Positions 25,135 to 36,934 of a stretch of 64,000 nucleotides of DNA are shown piece after piece; position 1 is the stretch's first letter, and each line of letters opens with the position of its first letter. Under the pieces are notes generated by a model, which did not search any database, had not been told where the DNA came from, and was given only the letters and a program-made list of their open reading frames with translations. Made by a program: the position numbers and the translations under genes. The DNA is from Paramecium octaurelia (lineage: Eukaryota; Ciliophora; Oligohymenophorea; Peniculida; Parameciidae): NCBI GenBank assembly GCA_905182995.1, contig CAJJDP010000102.1:66183-130182 (forward strand), written 5' to 3'.

Positions 25135-25683
25135 TCATATTTTTTTGGATTGCAGCTTGCATACATTACCAGTAATGTTACACTTATTCAATAATGGTAT
25201 TTTATATATATGGTATAGTTTTAAAAACTTATCTAATTAAAGATCTATGTTCTTTTTACGCGTTAATAGTATGACCGAAGATACTCTTTCCTCTTTTTTC
25301 CTGGTTAATTACTATTTTGTTGTATTTTGTATTAGATTAGTAGATGGTCTCTCTCTAATGCCTTATGAACTCTTATTAATTTTGAGATTGTGATTGGTGA
25401 AGTGTTGTTTGATTATTTAATCTACTGAAGGTTGCTTGAATTGCGAGATTTCTTCTATCTGATCCTAATATTTGACTGGTTCAGTCAACATATGTTTGTG
25501 ATGTTGCTTTTTGATTACAAATTGCTTTCTTTCTTTTAAGGGACTTTCCTTAACATGTTTGGGTTCCTTCTTTTTTTAAATAAACCATGGTCCTAATGGG
25601 GTTTCAGGTAACATTTCATCCAAATCGATATTGAGAAAATGATCATACGAAGTTTACAAGGCTATATTATTAGTATGAGTCAT
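25135..25683 (-). CDS. Basic hypothetical protein, 182 aa
   Basis: The frame starts MTHTNNIALQTSYDHFLNID. It is soluble, Lys/Gln/His-rich (VIKKQHHKHMLTEPVKYQDQ), with no domain I can name. The last 40 residues become AT-driven, so a 3' intron may be missed and the true stop may differ. Confidence 0.55.
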
Positions 25684-25755
25684 AATTTTAATTTATAAAT
25701 AAAAAATGAAAAATTATTTCTTATTTCTTTTATAATTGAACATTCGTTTAATCCA

Positions 25756-26723
25756 TCATTGAGCTGATGCATTGAGTTCTAGCATTTTTTAATTAAGTGT
25801 TTCAATCATAATCCTACTTCTGTTTGTTTTAGACATGTGGCTGGGCACGCATTATTCATTTCTATAACTTCTGCCCAAAATCTTCTTGAAATCAATCATG
25901 ACATTTTTGGTATTTGGATGTACTATTGAATTTTTATTTGAAAATTGATCATATTGATAAATTGATTACTCTCTTAAACAAACTGATTTATTCATTAGAG
26001 ATTTCCTAACGGTTTACTTTTCAAATCCAGGACCAACAAAACTTATTTTTCGTTTCCCAGCCTCATAATCGGCATCATAAAATGATTAAAAACAATTATA
26101 TTTGTTAATATTTAAAGAATGCCCAGATCCCTTAAAATGAGCACTTCTAGGTCTTCTAAAATGATGCTAAAATCAATATCATACGCCCTAATTGAATTAG
26201 TGTCAATAGATATAAACTAGTTCAAAGTCACATTTGAAGAGGCATTCTACTACCGAGTCGATTGTTCTCTTGACAATTGTCTCTTTAGATCTACAAACCC
26301 CTTTGTTCTTCTAGATTAAGTATTGCTTGAATCGATTGAAGTTTAAGATTCGTTGCCTTGTTTTATCATAATTTTATGTTCCACTGCAAATTTACCACCT
26401 AAATCAGACTTTCTTAATAGTTATATTCTTTACTTCTATATGACGGAATATTTCGGATTGTAAACCCCAATGGGCAAATTAGGTTTCCCTTAATTTTGTA
26501 ATTTGTGTATATATTCTCTCGACAAACCCAAGCTAAAAGGCTATTATCTTTAGGGTTTTTTGGGAGATTGACATGGTGTTATAATTATAGATTAAGCATC
26601 GTTTGATTTTTAGATGGATTACACTTTGCTAGCCTTACCCAAGAGATGAGCAAATATTTGAGAGCTTGATTTTCCAGCTTTTGAATACATGTGTTAGAAG
26701 AAGTTTTCTGTGTTTTGATTCAT
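25756..26723 (-). CDS. Ciliate-type hypothetical protein with FYDADYEAGK motif, 312 aa
   Basis: Starts MNQNTENFFQHMYSKAGKSS. The body is low-complexity and Ser/Gln/Arg-rich. The distal part has SFYDADYEAGKRK followed by FVGPGFEKQ, a pairing I believe recurs in ciliate-only proteins of unknown role. A 29-nt intron (GTATGATATT...TTTTAG) joins the two frames with exact length. No enzymatic motif is seen. Confidence 0.65.
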
Positions 26724-26893
26724 TGTCGATAATTATCGATATAAAATATAATATTAATTAGATTTAAATTATCTGGGTCATGATTCAAAGGTGAGGACAT
26801 TTGGTTCATTGGGTTGAGTCACACAATGATGGATGTATTAATATGGATGTATATAATCAAATTGAAATTTATCAATTATAAAATTTTATTGTT

Positions 26894-29501
26894 ATGAATG
26901 TATAAAATTCAAGTTCCATAGATATTAATTCATCAGAAGACAGGAAAGAGGATATTAATGAAGTGATCGTTATGATGAATAATTAATTTCTCAAAGTCAG
27001 AAGACCTAATGAAGATAATATTTTAGATTATCTAAATTACGATCAACAAAACAATAAAGAGAAATTGACATCCAAAGATAATACGCTAAATTTGGAATCG
27101 CCCCAATAGGCGTTGCTCCAATAAAAGAATGAAAACTAGTCGTATTTTGAATTTCCGAATTCACCTCAAAAGACATATAATTCAATCCTACTAAAATTAG
27201 TGAATGAGGAATAGAATGCTGCAGTGAATTTAAATGAATTTTCATTAAGATACTAGATGATTTTAAATGATTTATGTTTTAATTACTCACCTTTGGACTA
27301 ATAACTGATATATAAGAAGCTTAGAAATATATACTAACAATTTTACAGCGTCTACGACATCGTTTATTTTGTGATCGGATTCTTGTTCATTTATGAATGT
27401 ACAATCACTATTGCCTTTGGAACCAAATAAATTTTTAATATTTCCTTTTATGTAATCCAATATTTTATAATGGTGTTGGAATCGATAATATAGTTTAAAG
27501 AGCAAACCTAAATGAATAACATCTACGAATCAGTATCTCATGTATTGATATTCGTGTTAATCATTGTGAATAACCTGATAGAGTTCCAATACTTATGCAT
27601 TGTATTATTTTTGCATTTCTATTTTTCGTTTAAGAAATACAAAATAGTAAAGTAGAATTATCTACTATACATTAAAAATATCTCCACTTTTGAGATTGTA
27701 ATTGTGTACTTACTATTCATCCATGTTTCTGCTCTGATATTTTTTATAGTATCAAACAACAAGGCAGACCCATGGATTGAAGACTTGAATGAGGGTAAAG
27801 ACTGGACTAGCAGTTATTGTTATTCCTTATTTTGGTCGATAACTACAATAACTACGGTGGGATAGAACGTGATTCAGTTGAGAAATGAGTCTTTGGTTAT
27901 AGTCACAATTTTGATTTAGATTTCGAATATAGTCTTTATAATCTTTGTTGTGATCAACATATAAAAGTGGTTTCTGAAATTCGGATAGTTCACAGAAAAT
28001 GTTGATGTGATCAATCATTATTTAAATGAGAAGAAAATAAGTAAAAAGTTACAATAGGAAATCAAGTCAATCTTATATAATAAATGGTAGGAGAAGTATC
28101 TGAGCAATCACGAATAGGAGCAGTAGATTTTACAGTTATTACCGCAATACTTAAATGAGGACCTGAAGATTGAGATGTTTTAAAAAATACTGTAATAGAT
28201 TCCATTCTTCTAGCAGATTTCTTACGAATGCTACAGGGAAATAATTCTGTAATTCAAAGAGTACACTTTCTCGCATAACGAAATCCTCGATTAAACTGGA
28301 TTATACTATTGTTCCAAAGGTAGTTTTGAGTTATTTTTACCCAACAGCGTGAGGATTGAGAGTCCGCAGTAGAACAATGCTTTTTATGGATTGAACTATT
28401 TGTTTTATGATAAGCCGGACGTTTGTTAGGCGGTGTCAATAAACAAAACTCAGTTCATTTATTTAAGTAGATACTCGTTTTTGAAGGTGATGAGGAAATA
28501 TCCAGTTGATTATGTAAAAGTGAAATGTTATTATGTAGTAAATGTATAGAATGCAATTGGAGATGAATTAGTTGGACATTGGGATTCAATGTCCTCTCTG
28601 TTAGGATGTGAGACATGGTTTAGAGGAGTGTCCTAAAATTCATTTGTTTAAAAATAAATTAAGTGTGATATCTAATCACTTGACGTCAGAGGATATGGGG
28701 AGAGCAAAGTTCAAGAGAAAGAGAGATAGAAGTACAAATGCAGTATTTTCTTAGAGGTTGTTTGAGGATGCTGCATCGATGTTCTAAGAAATTTTAATTT
28801 AAGATGAAACAATCAAAGAATTCTCAATAGTGCCCTAATAAATTTAAAATAACAATCCCAGAAAAAAATCAAAATCATTGAATTCTGATGAAAATTCGAA
28901 GGCCTTGCAAAAGTCTAATTCTGGTCACAGTTTGAGTGCAATTCAAAAACCTCAAGGTTCAGGTTTGTCATTCAGTACCTTTTCTATGTTCAAGGATGTC
29001 TAAGGATAGAGGAAGATTTCTAAGCAGTAGGATAGTGACAAAATTTCAAGTAATTCTTAAAATAAATAACATCAATCAAGTTCGAATAGTTTTAAGGATT
29101 TACCCATAACGATGAACATGGAAGATAAGATTGTTGATGATTCAATTTTCGCAGCCCAACCGCGAATCAAGAAGCAACAGATAGGGAAACAAGGGACAAC
29201 ATCAATTAAGATAACTCCTCCGAATGCTCCCTTGTAGGCCATTCCTTCAGTGAGTGACATCAACACACTTAACGAGGACAGTTTTGTTCATTAATATTCT
29301 ATGAGTAGCAAGAGATACTCGTCTCCTCAAAAGAAGGTTTCTTCTAAGGCTACAGTAGAGACGCAGAAGCAATTTGAGTAATTGGAGATGCAGAAGATGG
29401 AATTCGAGTGCCCAATTAATTTGATGCACTATTTTCCATAGCACAATATTCAGGAAGTGATTGAAAAGTTCAAAAACATTCAAAACAGAGAATTTTAATG
29501 A
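26894..29501 (+). CDS. CNG/EAG-type K+-channel-like protein, altered filter and CCHC knuckle, 860 aa
   Basis: Six-helix cation-channel architecture with a C-terminal cyclic-nucleotide-binding fold, as in the many ciliate K+ channels. After about 130 soluble residues come the hydrophobic segments (DIVYFVIGFLFIYECTITIA through VSALIFFIVSNN), the pore helix SYCYSLFWSITTITTV and S6 (IVFIIFVVINIQKW). The pore reads TVGQN where K+ channels have TVGYG (27854-27868). The binding fold (SYECYREIILQFKEYTFSHN ... YYCSKGSFELFL) lacks the usual cassette arginine. A 25-nt intron at 28514-28538 joins KYPVDY to a C-x2-C-x4-H-x4-C zinc knuckle (28590-28631, CPLCQDVRHGLEEC). The 290-residue tail is Ser/Lys-rich and disordered. 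Length is exact after splicing. Confidence 0.85.
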
Positions 29502-29602
29502 TTATTACTACATATAATAATGATGATGATATGATTATCATAATATTCGTTTCTTTTTTGTGAATTAAATTGAAAAGTGGAAATATCAATTTATTTAATA
29601 TA

Positions 29603-30937
29603 ATGCAAATTTAATAACACTATTCTTAGTTGATAGATGAACTGAAAATGCACGATTAGAAGTGTTTATTCCAGAAATTGGAAGGAACACTGGCTGAAAA
29701 ATTATGCGTCAAAGAATTGCTGAAAGAGTAAGTCATAATCTATGTCTAAAAAACAAAGGAATTCCTCCTTAAAGACATGGTTATATCTTTCAATGCTCTA
29801 ATTATAGATAATTCATACATAGAATTGAGCAAATGCCAATTCGAGGAGAGAGTGAGCAAACCTAAAAATAATGAAGGGGTCAATGTCATTATTATTAAGA
29901 ATACTGCTGGTAAAGAATATCTAATCACTTCCAACTCTCAATAGTCTCTCAGAATAAAGATTTATCTTAAAAAATTTTGTGTCAATAAAAATTATAGTGG
30001 GAAATATCGACTTTTAGAACAGAAAAACTGTCTACCTCTTTCCCAATCATATAAAGTATTAAAATATATACATAAAAAATAGAAAAATAATCAACATTTC
30101 ACTACTCTAAAATTTGAAAAGAAATAACTGGAAGAAAACCAAGAACTTCAAATGTTCCACAATTAATTAACTATTATGCATGCTTTTTAATCGATTCCTA
30201 ATGTCGTTAGGGTTTGTGAAGATGCATAAAGATATTACATACTTGGAGAAAGCATGAAGCTGTAATCTTTGGAATCACTCTTATTAAATGGTTTTGAATT
30301 TAAAGAAGTGCCAATTGTATCTATTATTTTCATGACCCTTCAAACCATTCAGAAATATCAAGCCAAAACCATTTACCATGGGAACATTAATCTTCAGAAT
30401 ATCTTTATTAATGTCAACAGTCCAACACTGCAAATTGCTTTACTCTTCCCTAAATATAAGGAACATAATGTCAAAAATATAGAAAAAGATATTTTTAATG
30501 TAGGAAAACTACTTTACTAGATTACATTTTATACTTCAAGAGGGGAAATTCCTTAGGACATCAATTTAAATTTGATATAATCGTTAATGGATCAATGGTC
30601 CTTACCCAATTCTTAAAGAACTCAATATAGATTTCTATATAGAGTCAGTCAACTTAATTTGTTGAATCAATTGCTCTCTCCAGGAATAACTGTAGAGATA
30701 GCTTTGATTCATCAATGGTTCGTGAACATTAAGTAAAATCTTAAAATTGAACCTAAACAACACATGTCCAAGGCCTTACTGTCAACCATTGTGGAAGAGT
30801 AAGAATTTCATATGACCTCCTCCTAAATTCTTGATCATCGAGTTACAATCACCCAATAGAGTTACCAAGAATACGGTATACATAATTATCTTATACAGAA
30901 CCTGACGAAGAACTTTACCCTATTAGATGTTAATTGA
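29603..30937 (+). CDS. Pseudokinase with N-terminal PH-like region, 444 aa
   Basis: Intronless. Same layout as the kinase at 2058: about 130 PH-like residues (MVISFNALIIDNSYIELSKC), then a kinase fold. The N-lobe helix is KKQLEENQELQMFHNQLTIM. The catalytic loop, normally HRDxKxxN, is HGNINLQN (30377-30400): the Arg, the catalytic Asp and the Lys are gone. DFG is replaced by ALLFP. Hence no phosphotransfer is expected. A scaffold or allosteric role is inference. A 43-codon in-frame-looking tail at about 30949-31080 (SLFRSKTFTNSTMKRDS) may be a missed last exon. Confidence 0.75.
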
Positions 30938-31280
30938 TCAACATAACTCAAATGATACCTTCTAAAAAGAAGCATGATGCTGCTAATCCATCTTTGTTTA
31001 GATCGAAGACGTTTACAAATTCTACGATGAAAAGAGATTCCTTGAATGGAATCACTAAGTAGTCGTCCTTTAAATGATTAGATGTTAATTGAAAATATAA
31101 TGATTATATCAAGATTGTAAATTGCACAAATATTTATATTCCAATTTAAAATGGATCTAATTTGGCAAGCTAATAAGTATGCCCGAAACTAAACAAGTTC
31201 GTAATAATACTCAATGGATTTGTGATATTTAAGAAAAATGAATCTCTGTTTTATTGAATTAAAGATATTTTATATTTTTA
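30938..31280. other. Intergenic spacer, possible last exon of the pseudokinase
   Basis: Plus-strand ATG at about 30950 opens 43 codons ending in TGA at about 31080; it is either a missed exon or chance. The rest is AT-rich and empty. Confidence 0.3.
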
Positions 31281-32299
31281 ATGGGTGGAGATAAACACGA
31301 TTTGAGTTATTATGTTAAATGTATGATTGGTGGCACCTTAGCATGTGGTCTTACACACACTGCAATTGTCCCATTAGATGTCGTCAAGTGTAGAAGATAA
31401 GTACAATAGTATGATAATCCTTGTCTAGGTTTTCCCAACTTTGTACAAATCTTTGGGCGATGGATTAGGCACAATTTCTAAAACCGAAGGATTGGGAGGA
31501 CTTACATTGGCTTGGGGACCAACTTTGATCGGATATTCACTTTAAGGATTAGGCAAATTCGGATTCTATGAAATCTTCAAGGATGTTTATAAATCGGTTG
31601 TTGGAGAAGAAAATGCCAATAAATATAGAAGAATCGGTTGGTCTATTGCTTCAGGAAGTGCTGAAGTCATTGCTGATACTCTCTTATGCCCAATGGAAGC
31701 AATCAAGGTCAGAATGTAAACCTCTAAGCCAGGCACATTCACTACAAGTGGAGTTCAAGCATTCAATTAAGTCAAAACCAATGAAGGTATTTATACCCCC
31801 CCTAAACAATCTAAGGCATCAATGGACTCTACAAAGGTTTGGGACCACTTTGGGCCAGACAAGTTCCATACACAATCGTCAAGTTCGTTGCTTTTGAATA
31901 AATTGTTGCATTATTCTACGAAAATGTGTTCACTAAACCAAAGGACTCATACTCCAAATTCACATAATTGTCAGTGACATTTGCATCAGGATATTTGGCT
32001 GGTATCTTCTGTGCCATCGTTTCACATCCTGCTGACACTATCGTATCGAAATTGAACTCAATCTAAACAGGAGGTATGGACATCATATTATCTTAGGATC
32101 TTTGGGTGAAAACGTCGGTAAGATCTACAAGGAAATTGGATTCTCAGGATTGTGGAGAGGATTAGTCACCAGAATTATTATGATTGGTACACTCACTGGT
32201 TTGTAATGGTGGATTTATGACAGCTTCAAAACTGCAGTAGGATTATAAACCACTGGAGGTGGAAGTAGCGCACCCAAACCCTAAGAAACAAAGCATTGA
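31281..32299 (+). CDS. SLC25A3: Mitochondrial phosphate carrier, 312 aa
   Basis: Three-repeat mitochondrial carrier that brings inorganic phosphate into the matrix with protons. It carries the phosphate-carrier first signature [16 protein letters not shown], plus [19 protein letters not shown], the second-repeat signature [28 protein letters not shown], and the third signature [12 protein letters not shown] followed by [12 protein letters not shown]. Introns at 31401-31428 (28 nt), 31787-31815 (29 nt) and 32074-32096 (23 nt). Length 312 aa matches the family without a long presequence. Codon choice appears more uniform than its neighbours, as expected of a highly expressed gene; this is an impression, not a count. 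Confidence 0.95.
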
Positions 32300-32322
32300 T
32301 ATATATCCAATTTTATATCAAT

Positions 32323-33162
32323 TCAAGCATTTATATAATCATAAATTAACAATATAATCCCCATTAAGAAAAAGAGCAAACCCCATCTCTTTCCAAGTTA
32401 CTCATTCATTTTCGTTGCACTTATTAAATGTTTATTTGCTTTCTCGATATTTTACAAACTTTCATTTGCTTAAATCATTATTTCCTCCGTTAATTTCTCC
32501 TGATGAGCAATTATCTCTTGCATTCTCTATAGAGACGATGAAATGTCCCTGATTTATTGTTGAATACTCAGAATATCTTTCATCTCATTATCGTACTTCT
32601 TTAATAATTGCTAATTCTCCTGATACAGAGGGTCGTCTTTCTATTCACTAGAAACTGGGACTTATCCTTCTGACCTTTTATCATCAATTTTAGAATTCAC
32701 TTTGCTCAATTTTGTCAACTATGAAATCCTCTCCTTCTGTCTTTGTCGAAATAGTTTAAATTCCTTAAACAGAAGAATACCCTTATTTAATTCACAAATC
32801 AGACACCCTAACACTATTTCTTTATGTGCATATTCTGTCTTTGTTTTCGATAATTTGAGCATCTCCTAAATACCCTTTATTTTCTCTGAACATAAACTAA
32901 TCTTAGTTTGCACTTCATGGTCAAAATCATCTCTCTCCTTTTCAGAAAAAGGATGTCCATACAGATTCGATTTCGCTATATACTTGTCCTTCTGTATATC
33001 CATAAATTAGATTATTGTAATGACCATGCTATACTAAAATTAGGTTCATTTGCTTACTATTTATTAAGTATAACTATTAAAATAGTCAGACTCATTTTCA
33101 TAAATACTCTATTTTAAAGAAGATGTTCCAGCTATTTAAAAAAATTTATCTGTGATGTCCAT
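32323..33162 (-). CDS. Syntaxin-18/Ufe1-like Qa-SNARE, 271 aa
   Basis: Qa-SNAREs of this type act in Golgi-to-ER fusion. The N-terminus MDITDKFFQIAGTSS fits the syntaxin-18 N-terminal family. A helical region (CLICELNKGILLFKEFKLFR) is followed by a SNARE heptad motif (ISSSLQRMQEIIAHQEKLTEE) in which the Q before EKL would be the zero-layer glutamine. A single C-terminal anchor follows (WGLLFFLMGIILLIYDYI) with only two residues after it. One 24-nt intron (GTAAGCAAAT...TTTAG). The convergent stop lies 23 nt from the phosphate-carrier stop. Confidence 0.8.
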
Positions 33163-33917
33163 TTTATTTACAGAGAAAAATTAATTAGATTTAATCTAGT
33201 TAATATACACAAATTATATCCATTCATAAAATTCATTGATCCCTATTCTTAAGACTTAAATAATATAATATGATTATGTAATTCTAGATTTTCTTTATAT
33301 TTGATAAAGTTAAAAATATGAAGACCTATTTAATTAATGGTGTATAAGCAGTATTGTACATACAAAGTTAATAAATTTTAATCTTATGCAGATGTAAAAG
33401 ACTTGAGATGTGATCATTTAAATTTGAGATGATTATATTTTTGTTTGGAATAAGATACCACAAAGGGGGAGGGGGAGTTATAAAGTATTCTGCAAAATTA
33501 CATTTCTAAATATCATCATTTAAATAAGCTAAGAGTTAATATTTATAAATGAATATTACATAATTTCTTTTTTTGAATGATAAACACTATTATAATTCAT
33601 ATTTTAATTGACTCTAAATGAAGATACCTAGAATAAAACTTGAATAATATCAAAGAGAAAGTGAATCTAGGTTACTAGAAACTTGAATTGATTCTTAATA
33701 GTAAAATAGCTTATTTAATTAAATAAGACTGATTATTCAAATATACTCAAGCCATTAATGAATTGATAAAATTTATCTAAAACTCTTAAATTTTTAAATT
33801 ACTAATTAAAAAAAAAAAATTTTTAATACGTAATTTAACATGAAAAACAATACTATTAATACAAAAATGATTATAAAGGGAACTTAGATATTATAATTAA
33901 GAATTGTTCTAAAATTG
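33163..33917. other. AT-rich intergenic spacer with a G-run
   Basis: No gene seen. A GGGGGAGGGGG tract at about 33465-33476 stands out in otherwise AT-rich DNA. It is not a Paramecium telomere repeat (GGGGTT/GGGTTT). Confidence 0.5.
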
Positions 33918-34285
33918 ATGAAAATGGTCTTTGAAACTCATTCATTAAGATAACTTGTCGGTGAACTGCTTGATAATTGCTATGAAGTGCTGAAGGCCTT
34001 TTTAGAATAGGCTACCCAGAATGATGAAGTTCCTTAGGAGAGCAAGACTTAGATTAATAGAGATTTAAATGGCGCAATAAACTTCTACAATAGAAATTAT
34101 AACTTTATCTAGGGTACTTCTAGATACTATGGGGATTTAATGAGTTAACTAATAGTAAGTCGAAATATTTGAAGAATATTTTATTCGAGGTGAAGCATTA
34201 CAGGAATAATTGGGCTCATTCTAAGGTTTTTACTATTAGAGAAGTTCATAGGTTAATATATAATTTGTAAATTTAGAATTACTGA
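33918..34285 (+). CDS. Small HEPN-like protein, possibly broken at 3' end
   Basis: MKMVFETHSLRQLVGELLDN begins an all-helical protein. After a 20-nt intron (GTAAGTCG...TGAAG), VKHYRNNWAHSKVFT carries an R-x4-H motif (34202-34219), the catalytic signature of HEPN domains, close to the Swt1-type pattern RNxWAH. HEPN proteins are often RNases or nucleotide-binding regulators. The frame ends at TGA 34283-34285; downstream another in-frame TGA and a continuing open frame (EFSLDIDNEVYLIVNEIRIE) suggest either a missed 3' exon or pseudogenisation. Family call rests on one motif plus helicity. Confidence 0.45.
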
Positions 34286-34431
34286 TACTATTTTGCTGAT
34301 GTTTAATGAGAGTTCAGTTTGGATATCGATAATGAGGTGTATCTGATAGTGAATGAGATAAGGATTGAGTGTATTAAAGGATGAGTTTATAATTAAATTA
34401 ATCATAACAATATTGAGATTATATTATATTT

Positions 34432-35846
34432 ATGTAGCCTAATCAAAATCAATCTCCGATTCCAGGATCGGTTGAGATCATTAAAGGTAACATCTCTTTT
34501 GTATTGTGAGACAAACTCTATTGGATTTCTGATCGCTAAGCTCCAAGAAACCAGCCAAATGCATTCTATTTTTGCATAGATCAGGTATTAGATGGAGTCT
34601 AATCTGTATTAAGGATCTTGTGTACGAGCCCTTTTTTGCAGATTTCGGTCCATTGAATTTAGGTCACACTTACAGATTCGTGACTGAATTGGAGAAATTG
34701 CTTAGTGATAGGACATATCAACAATATGCCATCTATCACTATACAAGTTTGGATAGTGCTAAAAGAGCCAATGCTGCCTATTTGATGGGTGCCTTTCAAG
34801 TGATCATCTTGAAAATGAGTGCAGACGATGCATGGAAACCATTCCAATCCGTAAAGCCCGCTTTTCAAGATTTCAGAGATGCAAGTTACGGATAATGTAC
34901 TTATAAATGCACGGTATGTTATTTTGTATATCCATATAGATTTTACATTGTCTGAGAGGCTTGGAATATGCAATAAAGTTGAAATGGTTCGATGTTAGAA
35001 AATTCAATCTTAGAGATTATGAATTTTATGAAAGAGTCGAGAATGGAGATTTAAATTGGATTGTTCCCAACAAATTCATAGCCTTCTCAGGACCATCTCC
35101 AAATTAGAAAGATGCTGATGGAGTAAGTACCCTATTTCTAATTAGAATCGTACATTCACGCCTGAAGAGTATGTCCCCATCTTCAAGTAATTTGGAGTGA
35201 CTTGTGTTGTCAGATTGAATAAGAAGGCTTACGAGGAGTAAAGATTCATAAAAAATGGCATAAAACATGAAGAAATCTACTTTCTAGATGGATCAGTCCC
35301 AGGAGATGATAAGATTTTGAGATTCCTTGAGATAGCTGAAAAAGAGAATGTGGTGGCTGTACATTGTAAAGCAGGATTGGGTAGAACAGGAACCTTGATT
35401 GCCGCATATGTGATCAAGCATTATAGGTAATGCCCTTCATAATTATTGAATAGATTCCCTGCTCCAGATTTTATAGGTTGGATCCGTATTTGTAGACCAG
35501 GAAGTATTTTGGGACCCTAACAAATCTTCTTACTCGTAACTTATTCGTATTGATTCCTATAGCAAAAACAAAATTGGTTAATCAGTTTAGGAAAGGACTC
35601 TACAATATGGAATCAAGTTAAGTAAATTGCAGCCGAAGTCAACATAGAAAAGAGATTGAAGGATCTGCAATTAGGACCTATGAGTGAGGGTATATACTTT
35701 ATTTTATAATTTAGCCGATAAGAACAAGGCAGAAAAAGGTGATTAAGATTAGGCTTAAACATTGAATAAAGCAAAAATAATGAAGTAAATAATATATCGC
35801 TAAATTCTCTAGTTAAACCTCAAATTCACCTGGTTTGAAAAAATGA
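34432..35846 (+). CDS. CDC14: CDC14 dual-specificity phosphatase, 401 aa
   Basis: CDC14 reverses CDK phosphorylation at mitotic exit and cytokinesis. The N-terminal domain starts [17 protein letters not shown] and continues [15 protein letters not shown]. The catalytic domain has [20 protein letters not shown], the acid-loop region [13 protein letters not shown], and the signature [19 protein letters not shown] containing the nucleophile Cys and P-loop Arg, then [18 protein letters not shown]. Eight introns of 23-29 nt give an exact length. The C-terminus is short; the long regulatory tail of yeast Cdc14 is absent. Confidence 0.95.
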
Positions 35847-35915
35847 AAGAATAATAATAATGTTATTAAATAAATTTAGCCTATCCTAAATATAAGTTGT
35901 CGAATTATATATTCA

Positions 35916-36934
35916 TCAAATTTCAAATACATTTTTTATTGATTTTTTGTTATTATTAATCAATAAATAGTTCGATTACTAAGATCTATAGTTTTTCTTC
36001 TTCTTTATTGTTCTCTCTGCCTCATCTATTGAAATGCCCTACAATTCATCAGATTTAGAGTTTGGATTCCTCTAACATCTTGATATTCTAGATGATCTTT
36101 ACTAATTTGTTGAGTTTGCCCTATTGCTTTAATTTAATTTGGACTCCTATTTCAACTGCAGATTAAATTTCTGATTTTGCCAATTATTTAGAGCAAAAAT
36201 AAGATTCCGCTAATTTTATTCTGTTTATTATTATTCCTTCCTTTGCCTATGCGAATCATGATTACTACTCCCAATGAATCTATTCTCTTTCCATAATCCA
36301 TCTATTATCACTCCATTGCTTTGATGATATGTTCCTTAACCTTCTCTCATATCATTTACAAATTAACCAAAATAATAACTCCCATCTTGATAAATCAATT
36401 TACCCTTCCCATGCTTTAAATCATTTTCATAATCTCCCTAATTTAAAATATTAATTATACCTCATATGATGATCCAAGTTTGTTACTCCACATCCCATGT
36501 CCATGTCGTTTTCCCTCTAAAAATTATCCTTAATATATTGAACCATCCAACCACCTATACTCCCCGTTGCCTTGAGGCTTACCATAAAAATAATTTCCTA
36601 TGTACTTATCACCGTTTAAGAATTACTCAATACCATATCCATTCTTGACTGAATTAGTCCATTAACCAAAATAGACATTTCCATTCCATTTGTGTTCGCC
36701 CAAACCATCCTATTAGCCATTGACCCATTATCCTATGTATGTATCTCCTTCTAGTCCAATCCATTAGCCAATCCCGTGTTTCTAAGCATTCTACCATTGA
36801 CCAATATACTATTCACCATTGATCCACTTGAAGCACCCTTCACCATTAGGTTTTTTGTTCACGACTTAACCATGATATATGCAAAGGTTATTTAAAATTT
36901 AGAAAACTATATTTAACTCATTGTTTTGATACAT
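35916..36934 (-). CDS. MORN-repeat protein, 331 aa
   Basis: At least nine MORN repeats, e.g. GEGCFKWINGEQYIGQW, GIGQWIGLEGDTYIGQW, GYGIEQFLNGDKYIGNY, GHGMWSNKLGSSYEGDY. MORN repeats form extended beta hairpins found in cytoskeletal and membrane-contact proteins. One 23-nt intron interrupts a repeat. The C-terminal 110 residues are basic and Gln/Asn/Ser-rich. Convergent with CDC14, 69 nt apart. The specific function is unknown. Confidence 0.85.

Noticed and set aside
33465-33476. G-rich tract as internal telomeric sequence
   Set aside because: GGGGGAGGGGG is not the G4T2/G3T3 repeat and occurs once.
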